Source: Liolophura sinensis (taxonomy: Eukaryota; Mollusca; Polyplacophora; Chitonida; Chitonidae). Taken from it: a stretch of 32,148 bases of DNA. Below, piece after piece: positions 10,432-22,512 of the stretch; within the stretch, counting starts at the first letter, position 1, and the number at the start of each line of letters is the position of its first letter. The stretch covers positions 1 to 32,148 of the forward strand of contig NW_027018390.1 of NCBI RefSeq assembly GCF_032854445.1, read 5' to 3'. A program made the position numbers and the translations under genes. The notes beneath the pieces are model-generated. The model ran no database searches, had not been told where the DNA came from, and saw only the letters and a program-made list of their open reading frames with translations.

Positions 10432-10980
10432 CGTATTTTGTGACGAGAAATCGAATGGTGCAAACTGGGTTGCTCCCTGACCAATACTTTTGGCTGTAGC
10501 GACAATTGAATGATCATTTATGTCATAATCACGTGCCCAGCAACGGCTCTTACTCCATGGAAACCAGGGAAATTTGCAATTTTTCAACAGCTGCCGATGC
10601 CTGGCTCAATTCCGCATCTTTTGGCACCTTACTGAAGTGGGTCAGTGTTCAGTTGTACTTTTTACAGCAGACTGTATCAAGTACCTTGTGTTTTTCACGT
10701 ACAAATGGTGTTGTTTTTCTACACGTAGATAAAGACATTGAGATTGTCTTGCACTTAGAAGTAAGACAATTGCTGGGTGAGTTAAATGGGCTTGGCCCAA
10801 AGATTTCAGGTCTTCTGGGCTACCGAAGGGCACATAACTTATAGTCAAAAGTTGAATATAGTAATGACCAGTCGCGATTGTACAGAGTACAGTGTAGCCG
10901 ATTTCAATTAACAAAAAGACCAGGCAAAAATGCAAAAGTAGAAAAACTGTTCCAGTGCTGCTGGTAAGAGGCTAATCCGA
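10432..10980. repeat. Satellite monomer M20, type C
   Basis: 549 bp. caaactgggttgctccctg (shared only with M35), gttgttttt, cttgcacttag, loop CAG, gtagaaaaac. Confidence 0.95.
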
Positions 10981-11529
10981 CGTATTTTGTGACGAGAAAT
11001 CGAATGGTGCAAACCGCGTTGCTCTCCGACCAATACTTTTGGCTGTTGTGACAATTGAATGATCATTTATGTCATAATCACGTGCCCAGCAACGGCTCTT
11101 ACTCCATGGAAACCAGGGAAATTTGCAATTTTTCAACAGGTGCCGATGCCTGGCTCAATTCCGCATCTTTTGGCACCTTATTCATGTGGGTCTGTGGTCA
11201 GTTGTACTTTTTACAGCAGACTGTATCAAGTACCTTGTGTTTTTCACGTACAAATGGTGTTGTTTTTCTACACGTAGATAAAGACATTGAGATTGTCTTG
11301 GACTTAGAAGTAAGACAATTGCTGGGTGAGTTAAATGGGCTTAGCCCAAAGATTTGACGTCTTCTGGGCTACCGAAGGGCACATAACTTATAGTCAAAAG
11401 TTGAATATAGTAATGACCAGTCGCGATTGTACAGAGTACAGTGTAGCCGATTTCAATTAACAAAAAGACCAGGCAAAAATGCAAAATTGGAAAAACTGTT
11501 CCAGTGCTGCTGGTAAGAGGCTAATCCGA
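10981..11529. repeat. Satellite monomer M21, type A
   Basis: 549 bp. ggctgttgtg, caggtgcc (CAGCTG lost), loop GAC, gcaaaattgg. Partner M36; related to M47 and M57. Confidence 0.95.
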
Positions 11530-12078
11530 CGTATTTTGTGACGAGAAATCGAATGGTGCAAACCGCGTTGCTCTCCGACCAATACTTTTTGCTGTAGTGA
11601 CAATTGAATGATCATTTATGTCATAATCACGTGCCCAGCAACGGCTCTTACTCCATGGAAACCAGGGAAATTGGCAATTTTTCAACAGCTGCCGATGCCT
11701 GTCTCAATTCCGCATCTTTTGTCACCTTATTCATGTGGGTCTGTGGTCAGTTGTACTTTTTACAGCAGACTGTATCAAGTACCTTGTGTTTTTCACGTAC
11801 AAATGGTGTGGTTTTTCTACACGTAGATAAAGACATTGAGATTGTCTTGGACTTAGAAGTAAGACAATTGCTGGGTGAGTTAAATGGGCTTGGCCCAAAG
11901 ATTTCAGGTCTTCTGGGCTACCGAAGGGCACATAACTTATAGTCAAAAGTAGAATATAGTAATGACCAGTCGCGATTGTACAGAGTACAGTGTAGCCAAT
12001 TTCAATTAACAAAAAGACCAGGTAAAAATGCAAAAGTGGAAAAACCAGTCCAGTGCTGCTGGTAAGAGGCTAATCCGA
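11530..12078. repeat. Satellite monomer M22, type A
   Basis: 549 bp. ctttttgctg, cctgtctc, ttttgtcacc, aaaagtagaat, gtagccaattt and aaaaccagtcc, all repeated in M37. Confidence 0.95.
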
Positions 12079-12627
12079 CGTATTTTGTGACGAGAAATCG
12101 AATGGTGCAAACCGCGTTGCTCTCCGACCAATACTTTTGGCTGTAGCGACAATTGCATGATTATTTATGTCATAATCACGTGCCCAGCAACGGCTCTTAC
12201 TCCATGGAAACCAGGGAAATTTGAAATTTTTCAACAGCTGCCGATGCCTGGCTCAATTCCGCATCTTTTGGCACCTTACTGAAGTGGGTCAGTGTTCAGT
12301 TTTACTTTTTACAGCAGACTGTATCAAGTACCTTGTGTTTATCACGTACAAATGGTGTGGTTTTTCTACACGTAGATAAAGACATTGAGATTGTCTTGCA
12401 CTTAGAAGTAAGGCAATTGCTGGGTGAGTTAAATGGGCTTAGCCCAAAGATTTGACGTCTTCTGGGCTACCGAAGGGCACATAACTTATAGTTAAAAGTT
12501 GAATATAGTAATGACCAGTCGCGATTGTACAGAGTACAGTGTAGCCGATTTCAATTAACAAAAAGACCAGGCAAAAATGCAAAAGTGGAAAAACTGCTCC
12601 AGTGCTGCTGGTAAGAGGCTAATCCGA
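12079..12627. repeat. Satellite monomer M23, type C (gcatgatta subtype)
   Basis: 549 bp. gaaatttgaaat, cagttttac, gtttatcac, aaggcaatt, tagttaaaag, ctgctcc; partner M38. Its right end also resembles M31. Confidence 0.95.
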
Positions 12628-13178
12628 CGTATTTTGTGACGAGAAATCGAATGGTGCAAACCCGCGTTGCTCTCCGACCAATACGTTTGGCTGTATTGAA
12701 CAATTGAATGATCATTTATGTCATAATCACGTGCCCAGCAACGGCTCTTACTCCATGGAAACCAGGGAAATTGGCAATTTATCTACAGCTGCCGATGCCT
12801 GGCTCAATTCCGCATCTTTTGGCACCTTATTCATGTGGGTCAGTGTTCAGTTGTACTTTTTACAGCAGACTGTATCAAGTACCTTTTGTTTTTCATGTAC
12901 AAATGGTGTGGTTTTTCTACACGTAGATAAAGACATTGAGATTGTCTTGGACTTAGAAGTAAGACAATTGCTGGGTGAGTTAAATGGGCTTAGCCCAAAG
13001 ATTTCAGGTCTTCTGGGCTACCGAAGGGCACATAACTTATAGTCAAAAGTTGAATATAGTAATGACCAGTGGCGATTGTACAGAGTACAGTGTAGCCGAT
13101 TTCAATTAACAAAAAGACCAGGCAAAAATGCAAAAGTGGAAAAACTGTTCCAGTGCTGCTGGTAAGAGGCTAATCCGA
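12628..13178. repeat. Satellite monomer M24, A/C hybrid, 551 bp
   Basis: The type segment reads ttcatgtgggtcagtgttc: left part as type A, right part as type C. Two extra bases (caaacccgcg, tattgaac). atctacag, accttttg, catgtac and gtggcg; partner M39. Confidence 0.94.
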
Positions 13179-13727
13179 CGTATTTTGTGACGAGAAATCG
13201 AATGGTGCAAACCGCGTTGCTCTCCGACCAATACTTTTGGCTGTAGTGACAATTGAATGATCATTTATGTCATAATCACGTGCCCAGCAACGGCTCTTAC
13301 TCCATGGAAACCAGGGAAATTGGCAATTTTTCAACAGCTGCCGATGCCTGTCTCAATTTTCCATCTTTTGGCACCTTACTGAAGTGAGTCAGTGTTCAGT
13401 TGTACTTTTTACAGCAGACTGTATCAAGTACCTTGTGTTTTTCACGTACAAATGGTGTGGTTTTTCTACACGTAGATAAAGACATTGAGATTGTCTTGGA
13501 CTTAGAAGTAAGGCAATTGCTGGGTGAGTTAAATGGGCTTAGCCCAAAGATTTCAGGTCTTCTGGGCTACCGAAGGGCACATAACTTATAGTCAAAAGTT
13601 GAATATAGTAATGACCAGTCGCGATTGTACAGAGTACAGTGTAGCCGATTTCAATTAACAAAAAGACCAGGTAAAAATGCAAAAGTGGAAAAACTGGTCC
13701 AGTGCTGCTGGTAAGAGGCTAATCCGA
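13179..13727. repeat. Satellite monomer M25, type C
   Basis: 549 bp. cctgtctcaattttcc, gaagtgagtc, aaggcaatt, loop CAG with agccc, ctggtcc; partner M40. Confidence 0.95.
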
Positions 13728-14276
13728 CGTATTTTGTGACGACAAATCGAATGGTGCAAACCGCGTTGCTCTCCGACCAATACTTTTGGCTGTAGCGACA
13801 ATTGCATGATTATTTATGTCATAATCACGTGCCCAGCAACGGCTCTTACTCCATGGAAACCAGGAAAATTTGCAATTTTTCAACAGGTGCCAATGCCTGG
13901 CTCAATTCCGCAACTTTTGGCACCTTACTGAAGTGGGTCAGTGTTCAGTTTTACTTTTTACAGCAGACTGTATCAAGTACCTTGTGTTTTTCACGTACAA
14001 ATGGTGTGGTTTTTCTACACGTAGATAAAGACATTGAGATTGTCTTGGACTTAGAAGTAAGACAATTGCTGGGTGAGTTAAATGGGCTTAGCCCAAAGAT
14101 TTCAGGTCTTCTGGGCTACCGAAGGGCACATAACTTATAGTCAAAAGTTGAATATAGTAATGACCAGTCGCGATTGTACAGAGTACAGTGTAGCCGATTT
14201 CAATTAACAAAAAGACCAGGTAAAAATGCAAAAGTGGAAAAACTGGTCCAGTGCTGCTGGTAAGAGGCTAATCCGA
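13728..14276. repeat. Satellite monomer M26, type C (gacgacaaat subtype)
   Basis: 549 bp. gacgacaaatcg, gcatgattattt, caggaaaattt, caggtgccaatg, gcaactttt, cagttttac; partner M41. First of three closely related neighbours. Confidence 0.95.
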
Positions 14277-14824
14277 CGTATTTTGTGACGACAAATCGAA
14301 TGGTGCAAACCGCGTTGCTCTCCGACCAATACTTTTGGCTGTTGTGACAATTGCATGATTATTTATGTCATAATCACGTGCCCAGCAACGGCTCTTACTC
14401 CATGGAAACCAGGAAAATTTGCAATTTTTCAACAACTGCCGATGCCTGGCTCAATTCCGCAACTTTTGGCACCTTACTGAAGTGGGTCAGTGTTCAGTTG
14501 TACTTTTTACAGCAGACTGTATCAAGTACCTTGTGTTTATCACGTACAAATGGTGTGGTTTTTCTACACGTAGATAAAGACATTGAGATTGTCTTGGACT
14601 TAGAAGTAAGGCAATTGCTGGGTGAGTTAAATGGGCTTAGCCCAAAGATTTCAGGTCTTCTGGGCTACCGAAGGGCACATAACTTATAGTCAAAAGTTGA
14701 ATATAGTAATGACCAGTCGCGATTGTACAGAGTACAGTGTAGCCGATTTCAATTAAAAAAAGACCAGGTAAAAATGCAAAAGTGGAAAAACTGGTCCAGT
14801 GCTGCTGGTAAGAGGCTAATCCGA
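14277..14824. repeat. Satellite monomer M27, type C (gacgacaaat subtype), 548 bp
   Basis: One base short at aattaaaaaaag. gttgtg, caacaactgcc, gcaactttt, gtttatcac, aaggcaatt; partner M42. Confidence 0.95.
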
Positions 14825-15373
14825 CGTATTTTGTGACGACAAATCGAATGGTGCAAACCGCGTTGCTCTCCGACCAATACTTTTGGCTGTAGCGACAATT
14901 GCATGATTATTTATGTCATAATCACGTGCCCAGCAACGGCTCTTACTCCATGGAAACCAGGAAAATTTGCAATTTTTCAACAACTGCCGATGCCTGGCTC
15001 AATTCCGCAACTTTTGGCACCTTACTGAAGTGGGTCAGTGTTCAGTTTTACTTTTTACAGCAGACTGTATCAAGTACCTTGTGTTTATCACGTACAAATG
15101 GTGTGGTTTTTCTACACGTAGATAAAGACATTGAGATTGTCTTGCACTGAGAAGTAAGAGAATTGCTGGGTGAGTTAAATGGGCTTAGCCCAAAGATTTC
15201 AGGTCTTCTGGGCTACCGAAGGGCACATAACTTATAGTCAAAAGTTGAATATAGTAATGACCAGTCGCGATTGTACAGAGTACAGTGTAGCCGATTTCAA
15301 TTAACAAAAAGACCAGGCAAAAATGCAAAAGTAGAAAAACTGTTCCAGTGCTGCTGGTAAGAGGCTAATCCGA
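14825..15373. repeat. Satellite monomer M28, type C (gacgacaaat subtype)
   Basis: 549 bp. As M27 but gtagcg, cagttttac, and cttgcactgag followed by aagagaattg; ends gtagaaaaac; partner M43. Confidence 0.95.
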
Positions 15374-15922
15374 CTTATTTTGTGACGAGAAATCGAATGG
15401 TGCAAACCGCGTTGCTCTCCGACCAATACTTTTGGCTGTAGTGACAATTGAATGATCATTTATGTCATAATCACGTGCCCAGCAACGGCTCTTACTCCAT
15501 GGAAACCAGGGAAATTTGCAATTTTTCAACAGGTGCCGATGCCTGGCTCAATTCCGCATCTTTTGGCACCTTATTCATGTGGGTCTGTGGTCAGTTGTAC
15601 TTTTTAAAGCAGACTGTATCAAGTACCTTGTGTTTTTCACGTACAAATGGTGTGGTTTTTCTACACGTAGATAAAGACATTGAGATTGTCTTGGACTTAG
15701 AAGTAAGACAATTGCTGGGTGAGTTAAATGGGCTTGGCCCAAAGATTTCAGGTCTTTTGGGCTACCGAAGGGCACATAACTTATAGTCAAAAGTTGAATA
15801 TAGTAATGACCAGTCGCGATTGTACAGAGTACAGTGTAGCCGATTTCAATTAACAAAAAGACCAGGTAAAAATGCAAAAGTGGAAAAATTGTTCCAGTGC
15901 TGCTGGTAAGAGGCTAATCCGA
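15374..15922. repeat. Satellite monomer M29, type A
   Basis: 549 bp. Preceded by gacttatttt in place of gacgtatttt (shared only with M44). caggtgcc, private tttttaaagcag, T at the hairpin bulge. Confidence 0.95.
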
Positions 15923-16468
15923 CGTATTTTGTGACGAGAAATCGAATGGTGCAAACCGCGTTGCTCTCCGACCAATACTTTTGGCTGTAGTGACAATTGA
16001 ATGATCATTTATGTCATAATCACGTGCCCAGCAACGGCTCTTACTCCATGGAAACCAGGGAAATTTGCAATTTTTCAACAGCTGCCGATGCCTGGCTCAA
16101 TTCCGCATCTTTTGGCACCTTATTCATGTGGGTCTGTGGTCAGTTGTACTTTTTACAGCAGACTGTATCAAGAACCTTGTGTTTTTCACGTACAAATGGT
16201 GTTGTTTTTCTACACGTAGATATAGACATTGAGATTGTCTTGGACTTAGAAGTAAGACAATTGCTGGGTGAGTTAAATGGGCTTGGCCCAAAGATTTCAG
16301 GTCTTCTGGGCTACCGAAGGGCACATAACTTATAGTCAAAAGTTGAATATAGTAATCACCAGTCGCGATTGTACAGAGTACAGTGTAGCCGATTTCAATT
16401 AAAAAGACCAGGCAAAAATGCAAAAGTGGAAAAACTGTTCCAGTGCTGCTGGTAAGAGGCTAATTTGA
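15923..16468. repeat. Satellite monomer M30, type A, 546 bp
   Basis: Three bases short at aattaaaaagacc. Private aagaacc, gatatagac and aatcaccag; ends taatttgacg. Confidence 0.94.
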
Positions 16469-17017
16469 CGTATTTTGTGACGAGAAATCGAATGGTGCAA
16501 ACCGCGTTGCTCTCCGACCAATACTTTTGGCTGTAGTGACAATTCAATGATCATTTATGTCATAATCACGTGCCCAGCAACGGCTCTTACTCCATGGAAA
16601 CCAGGGAAATTTGCAATTTTTCAACAGCTGCCGATGCCTGTCTCAATTCCGCATCTTTTGGCACCTTACTGAAGTGGGTCAGTGTTCAGTTGTACTTTTT
16701 ACAGCAGACTGTATCAAGTACCTTGTGTTTATCACGTACAAATGGTGTGGTTTTTCTACACGTAGATAAAGACATTGAGATTGTCTTGCACTTAGAAGTA
16801 AGGCAATTGCTGGGTGAGTTAAATGGGCTTAGCCCAAAGATTTGACGTCTTCTGGGCTACCGAAGGGCACATAACTTATAGTCAAAAGTTGAATATAGTA
16901 TTGACCAGTCGCGATTGTACAGAGTACAGTGTAGCCGATTTCAATTAACAAAAAGATAGGGCAAAAATGCAAAAGTGGAAAAACTGCTCCAGTGCTGCTG
17001 GTAAGAGGCTAATCCGA
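16469..17017. repeat. Satellite monomer M31, type C
   Basis: 549 bp. acaattcaatg removes CAATTG; cctgtctc, gtttatcac, aaggcaatt, private tattgaccag and aagatagggc; ends ctgctcc like M23. Confidence 0.95.
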
Positions 17018-17567
17018 CGTATTTTGTGACGAGAAATCGAATGGTGCAAACCGCGTTGCTCTCCGACCAATACGTTTGGCTGTATTGAACAATTGAATGA
17101 TCATTTATGTCTTAATTACGTGCCCAGCAACGGCTCTTACTCCATGGAAACCAGGGAAATTTGCAATTTATCTACAGCTGCCGATGCCTGGCTCAATTCC
17201 GCATCTTTTTGCACCTTATTCATGTGGGTCTGTGGTCAGTTGTACTTTTTACAGCAGACTGTATCAAGTACCTTGTGTTTTTCATGTACAAATGGTGTGG
17301 TTTTTCTACACGTAGATAAAGACATTGAGATTGTCTTGGACTTAGAAGTAAGACAATTGCTGGGTGAGTTAAATGGGCTTAGCCCAAAGATTTGACGTCT
17401 TCTGGGCTACCGAAGGGCACATAACTTATAGTCAAAAGTTGAATATAGTAATGACCAGTGGCGATTGTACAGACTACAGTGTAGCCGATTTCAATTAACA
17501 AAAAGACCAGGCAAAAATGCAAAAGTGGAAAAACTGTTCCAGTGCTGCTGGTAAGAGGCTAATCCGA
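17018..17567. repeat. Satellite monomer M32, type A, 550 bp
   Basis: acgtttggc, tattgaac (extra base), atctacag, catgtac and gtggcg as in M24, but a full type A segment. CACGTG lost (cttaattacgtg). Private cagactacag. Confidence 0.95.
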
Positions 17568-18116
17568 CGTATTTTGTGACGAGAAATCGAATGGTGCAAA
17601 CCGCTTTGCTCTCCGACCAATACTTTTGGCTGTAGTGACAATTGAATGATCATTTATGTCATAATCACGTGCCCAGCAACGGCTCTTACTCCATGGAAAC
17701 CAGGGAAATTTGCAATTTTTCAACAGCTGCCGATGCCTGTCTAAATTTTGCATCTTTTGGCACCTTACTGAAATGAGTCAGTGTTCAGTTGTACTTTTTA
17801 CAGCAGACTGTATCAAGTACCTTGTGTTTTTCATGTACAAATGGTGTGGTTTTTCTACACGTAGATAAAGACATTGAGATTGTCTTGGACTAAGAAGTAA
17901 GACAATTGCTGGGTGAGTTAAATGGGCTTAGCCCAAAGATTTGACGTCTTCTGGGCTACCGAAGGGCACATAACTTATAGTCAAAAGTTGAATATAGTAA
18001 TGACCAGTCGCGATTGTACAGAGTACAGTGTAGCCGATTTCAATTAACAAAAAGACCAGGTAAAAATGCAAAAGTGGAAAAACTGTTCCAGTGCTGCTGG
18101 TAAGAGGCTAATCCGA
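17568..18116. repeat. Satellite monomer M33, type C, hybrid-looking
   Basis: 549 bp. Left half resembles M25 (cctgtctaaattttgc), right half matches M18 (actaagaag, loop GAC). Private gaaatgagtc and ccgctttgc. Contains the left boundary of the large duplication. Confidence 0.93.
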
Positions 18117-18665
18117 CGTATTTTGTGACGAGAAATCGAATGGTGCAAACCGCGTTGCTCTCCGACCAATACTTTTGCCTGTAGCGACAATTGAATGATC
18201 ATTTATGTCATAATCACGTGCCCAGCAACGGCTCTTACTCCATGGAAACCAGGGAAATTTGCAATTTTTCAACAGCTGCCGATGCCTGGCCCAATTCCTC
18301 ATCTTTTGGCACCTTATAATTGTGGGTCAGTGTTTAGTTGTACTTTTTACAGCAGACTGTTTCAAGTACCTTGTGTTTTTCACGTACAAATGGTGTGGTT
18401 TTTCTACACGTAGATAAAGACATTGAGATTGTCTTGGACTTAGAAGTAAGACAATTGCTGGGTGAGTTAAATGGGCTTGGCCCAAAGATTTCAGGTCTTC
18501 TGGGCTACCGAAGGGCACATAACTTATAGTCAAAAGTTGAATATAGTAATGACCAGTCGCGATTGTACAGAGTACAGTGTAGCCGATTTCAATTAACAAA
18601 AAGACCAGGTAAAAATGCAAAAGTGGAAAAATTGTTCCAGTGCTGCTGGTAAGAGGCTAATCCGA
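18117..18665. repeat. Satellite monomer M34, type B (copy of M19)
   Basis: 549 bp. gactgtttcaag as in M19; has gtgtagccg where M19 has gtgtaaccg. Confidence 0.95.
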
Positions 18666-19214
18666 CGTATTTTGTGACGAGAAATCGAATGGTGCAAACT
18701 GGGTTGCTCCCTGACCAATACTTTTGGCTGTAGCGACAATTGAATGATCATTTATGTCATAATCACGTGCCCAGCAACGGCTCTTACTCCATGGAAACCA
18801 GGGAAATTTGCAATTTTTCAACAGCTGCCGATGCCTGGCTCAATTCCGCATCTTTTGGCACCTTACTGAAGTGGGTCAGTGTTCAGTTGTACTTTTTACA
18901 GCAGACTGTATCAAGTACCTTGTGTTTTTCACGTACAAATGGTGTTGTTTTTCTACACGTAGATAAAGACATTGAGATTGTCTTGCACTTAGAAGTAAGA
19001 CAATTGCTGGGTGAGTTAAATGGGCTTGGCCCAAAGATTTCAGGTCTTCTGGGCTACCGAAGGGCACATAACTTATAGTCAAAAGTTGAATATAGTAATG
19101 ACCAGTCGCGATTGTACAGAGTACAGTGTAGCCGATTTCAATTAACAAAAAGACCAGGCAAAAATGCAAAAGTAGAAAAACTGTTCCAGTGCTGCTGGTA
19201 AGAGGCTAATCCGA
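18666..19214. repeat. Satellite monomer M35, type C (copy of M20)
   Basis: 549 bp. caaactgggttgctccctg and gtagaaaaac as in M20; I saw no difference by eye. Confidence 0.95.
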
Positions 19215-19763
19215 CGTATTTTGTGACGAGAAATCGAATGGTGCAAACCGCGTTGCTCTCCGACCAATACTTTTGGCTGTTGTGACAATTGAATGATCAT
19301 TTATGTCATAATCACGTGCCCAGCAACGGCTCTTACTCCATGGAAACCAGGGAAATTTGCAATTTTTCAACAGGTGCCGATGCCTGGCTCAATTCCGCAT
19401 CTTTTGGCACCTTATTCATGTGGGTCTGTGGTCAGTTGTACTTTTTACAGCAGACTGTATCAAGTACCTTGTGTTTTTCACGTACAAATGGTGTTGTTTT
19501 TCTACACGTAGATAAAGACATTGAGATTGTCTTGGACTTAGAAGTAAGACAATTGCTGGGTGAGTTAAATGGGCTTAGCCCAAAGATTTGACGTCTTCTG
19601 GGCTACCGAAGGGCACATAACTTATAGTCAAAAGTTGAATATAGTAATGACCAGTCGCGATTGTACAGAGTACAGTGTAGCCGATTTCAATTAACAAAAA
19701 GACCAGGCAAAAATGCAAAATTGGAAAAACTGTTCCAGTGCTGCTGGTAAGAGGCTAATCCGA
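19215..19763. repeat. Satellite monomer M36, type A (copy of M21)
   Basis: 549 bp. ggctgttgtg, caggtgcc and gcaaaattgg as in M21; I saw no difference by eye. Confidence 0.95.
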
Positions 19764-20313
19764 CGTATTTTGTGACGAGAAATCGAATGGTGCAAACCGC
19801 GTTGCTCTCCGACCAATACTTTTTGCTGTAGTGACAATTGAATGATCATTTATGTCATAATCACGTGCCCAGCAACGGCTCTTACTCCATGGAAACCAGG
19901 GAAATTGGCAATTTTTCAACAGCTGCCGATGCCTGTCTCAATTCCGCATCTTTTGTCACCTTATTCATGTGGGTCTGTGGTCAGTTGTACTTTTTACAGC
20001 AGACTGTATCAAGTACCTTGTGTTTTTCACGTACAAATGGTGTGGGTTTTTCTACACGTAGATAAAGACATTGAGATTGTCTTGGACTTAGAAGTAAGAC
20101 AATTGCTGGGTGAGTTAAATGGGCTTGGCCCAAAGATTTCAGGTCTTCTGGGCTACCGAAGGGCACATAACTTATAGTCAAAAGTAGAATATAGTAATGA
20201 CCAGTCGCGATTGTACAGAGTACAGTGTAGCCAATTTCAATTAACAAAAAGACCAGGTAAAAATGCAAAAGTGGAAAAACCAGTCCAGTGCTGCTGGTAA
20301 GAGGCTAATCCGA
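19764..20313. repeat. Satellite monomer M37, type A (copy of M22), 550 bp
   Basis: All M22 marks kept; an extra g in gtgtgggttttt. It is the first of the private homopolymer indels that become common to the right. Confidence 0.95.
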
Positions 20314-20863
20314 CGTATTTTGTGACGAGAAATCGAATGGTGCAAACCGCGTTGCTCTCCGACCAATACTTTTGGCTGTAGCGACAATTGCATGATTATT
20401 TATGTCATAATCACGTGCCCAGCAACGGCTCTTACTCCATGGAAACCAGGGAAATTTGAAATTTTTCAACAGCTGCCGATGCCTGGCTCAATTCCGCATC
20501 TTTTGGCACCTTACTGAAGTGGGTCAGTGTTCAGTTTTACTTTTTACAGCAGACTGTATCAAGTACCTTGTGTTTATCACGTACAAATGGTGTGGTTTTT
20601 CTACACGTAGATAAAGACATTGAGATTGTCTTGCACTTAGAAGTAAGGCAATTGCTGGGTGAGTTAAATGGGCTTAGCCCAAAGATTTGACGTCTTCTGG
20701 GCTACCGAAGGGCACATAACTTATAGTTAAAAGTTGAATATAGTAATGACCAGTCGCGATTGTACAGAGTACAGTGTAGCCGATTTCAATTAACAAAAAG
20801 ACCAGGCAAAAATGCAAAAGTGGAAAAAACTGCTCCAGTGCTGCTGGTAAGAGGCTAATCCGA
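20314..20863. repeat. Satellite monomer M38, type C (copy of M23), 550 bp
   Basis: All M23 marks kept; one extra a in tggaaaaaactg. Confidence 0.95.
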
Positions 20864-21415
20864 CGTATTTTGTGACGAGAAATCGAATGGTGCAAACCCG
20901 CGTTGCTCTCCGACCAATACGTTTGGCTGTATTGAACAATTGAATGATCATTTATGTCATAATCACGTGCCCAGCAACGGCTCTTACTCCATGGAAACCA
21001 GGGAAATTGGCAATTTATCTACAGCTGCCGATGCCTGGCTCAATTCCGCATCTTTTGGCACCTTATTCATGTGGGTCAGTGTTCAGTTGTACTTTTTACA
21101 GCAGACTGTATCAAGTACCTTTTGTTTTTCATGTACAAATGGTGTGGTTTTTCTACACGTAGATAAAGACATTGAGATTGTCTTGGACTTAGAAGTAAGA
21201 CAATTGCTGGGTGAGTTAAATGGGCTTAGCCCAAAGATTTCAGGTCTTCTGGGCTACCGAAGGGCACATAACTTATAGTCAAAAGTTGAATATAGTAATG
21301 ACCAGTGGCGATTGTACAGAGTACAGTGTAGCCGATTTCAATTAACAAAAAGACCAGGGCAAAAATGCAAAAGTGGAAAAACTGTTCCAGTGCTGCTGGT
21401 AAGAGGCTAATCCGA
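20864..21415. repeat. Satellite monomer M39, A/C hybrid (copy of M24), 552 bp
   Basis: Same A/C hybrid segment (21,066-21,086) and the same two extra bases as M24, plus a private extra g in accagggcaaaa. Confidence 0.94.
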
Positions 21416-21963
21416 CGTATTTTGTGACGAGAAATCGAATGGTGCAAACCGCGTTGCTCTCCGACCAATACTTTTGGCTGTAGTGACAATTGAATGATCA
21501 TTTATGTCATAATCACGTGCCCAGCAACGGCTCTTACTCATGGAAACCAGGGAAATTGGCAATTTTTCAACAGCTGCCGATGCCTGTCTCAATTTTCCAT
21601 CTTTTGGCACCTTACTGAAGTGAGTCAGTGTTCAGTTGTACTTTTTACAGCAGACTGTATCAAGTACCTTGTGTTTTTCACGTACAAATGGTGTGGTTTT
21701 TCTACACGTAGATAAAGACATTGAGATTGTCTTGGACTTAGAAGTAAGGCAATTGCTGGGTGAGTTAAATGGGCTTAGCCCAAAGATTTCAGGTCTTCTG
21801 GGCTACCGAAGGGCACATAACTTATAGTCAAAAGTTGAATATAGTAATGACCAGTCGCGATTGTACAGAGTACAGTGTAGCCGATTTCAATTAACAAAAA
21901 GACCAGGTAAAAATGCAAAAGTGGAAAAACTGGTCCAGTGCTGCTGGTAAGAGGCTAATCCGA
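21416..21963. repeat. Satellite monomer M40, type C (copy of M25), 548 bp
   Basis: caattttcc and ctggtcc as M25. A lost c gives ttactcatgg and destroys CCATGG. Confidence 0.94.
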
Positions 21964-22512
21964 CGTATTTTGTGACGACAAATCGAATGGTGCAAACCGC
22001 GTTGCTCTCCGACCGATACTTTTGGCTGTAGCGACAATTGCATGATTATTTATGTCATAATCACGTGCCCAGCAACGGCTCTTACTCCATGGAAACCAGG
22101 AAAATTTGCAATTTTTCAACAGGTGCCAATGCCTGGCTCAATTCCGCAACTTTTGGCACCTTACTGAAGTGGGTCAGTGTTCAGTTTTACTTTTTACAGC
22201 AGACTGTATCAAGTACCTTGTGTTTTTCACGTACAAATGGTGTGGTTTTTCTACACGTAGATAAAGACATTGAGATTTTCTTGGACTTAGAAGTAAGACA
22301 ATTGCTGGGTGAGTTAAATGGGCTTAGCCCAAAGATTTCAGGTCTTCTGGGCTACCGAAGGGCACATAACTTATAGTCAAAAGTTGAATATAGTAATGAC
22401 CAGTCGCGATTGTACAGAGTACAGTGTAGCCGATTTCAATTAACAAAAAGACCAGGTAAAAATGCAAAAGTGGAAAAACTGGTCCAGTGCTGCTGGTAAG
22501 AGGCTAATCCGA
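21964..22512. repeat. Satellite monomer M41, type C (copy of M26)
   Basis: 549 bp. Two substitutions relative to M26: gaccgatac and gattttctt. Confidence 0.95.

Larger units (their letters stand above)
9600..15420. repeat. Segmental duplication, copy 1 (~5.8 kb, M18 right half to M29 start)
   Basis: This stretch matches ~17,834-23,650 at an offset of 8,234 bp (15 monomers). Private variants are shared in the same order: actaagaag (M18/M33), gactgtttcaag (M19/M34), caaactgggttgctccctg (M20/M35), ggctgttgtg (M21/M36), ttttgtcacc and aaaaccagtcc (M22/M37), gaaatttgaaat (M23/M38), caaacccgcg and tattgaac (M24/M39), caattttcc (M25/M40), gacgacaaatcg (M26-28/M41-43) and gacttatttt (M29/M44). One difference is A at 10,348 where the other copy has G. 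Confidence 0.93.
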
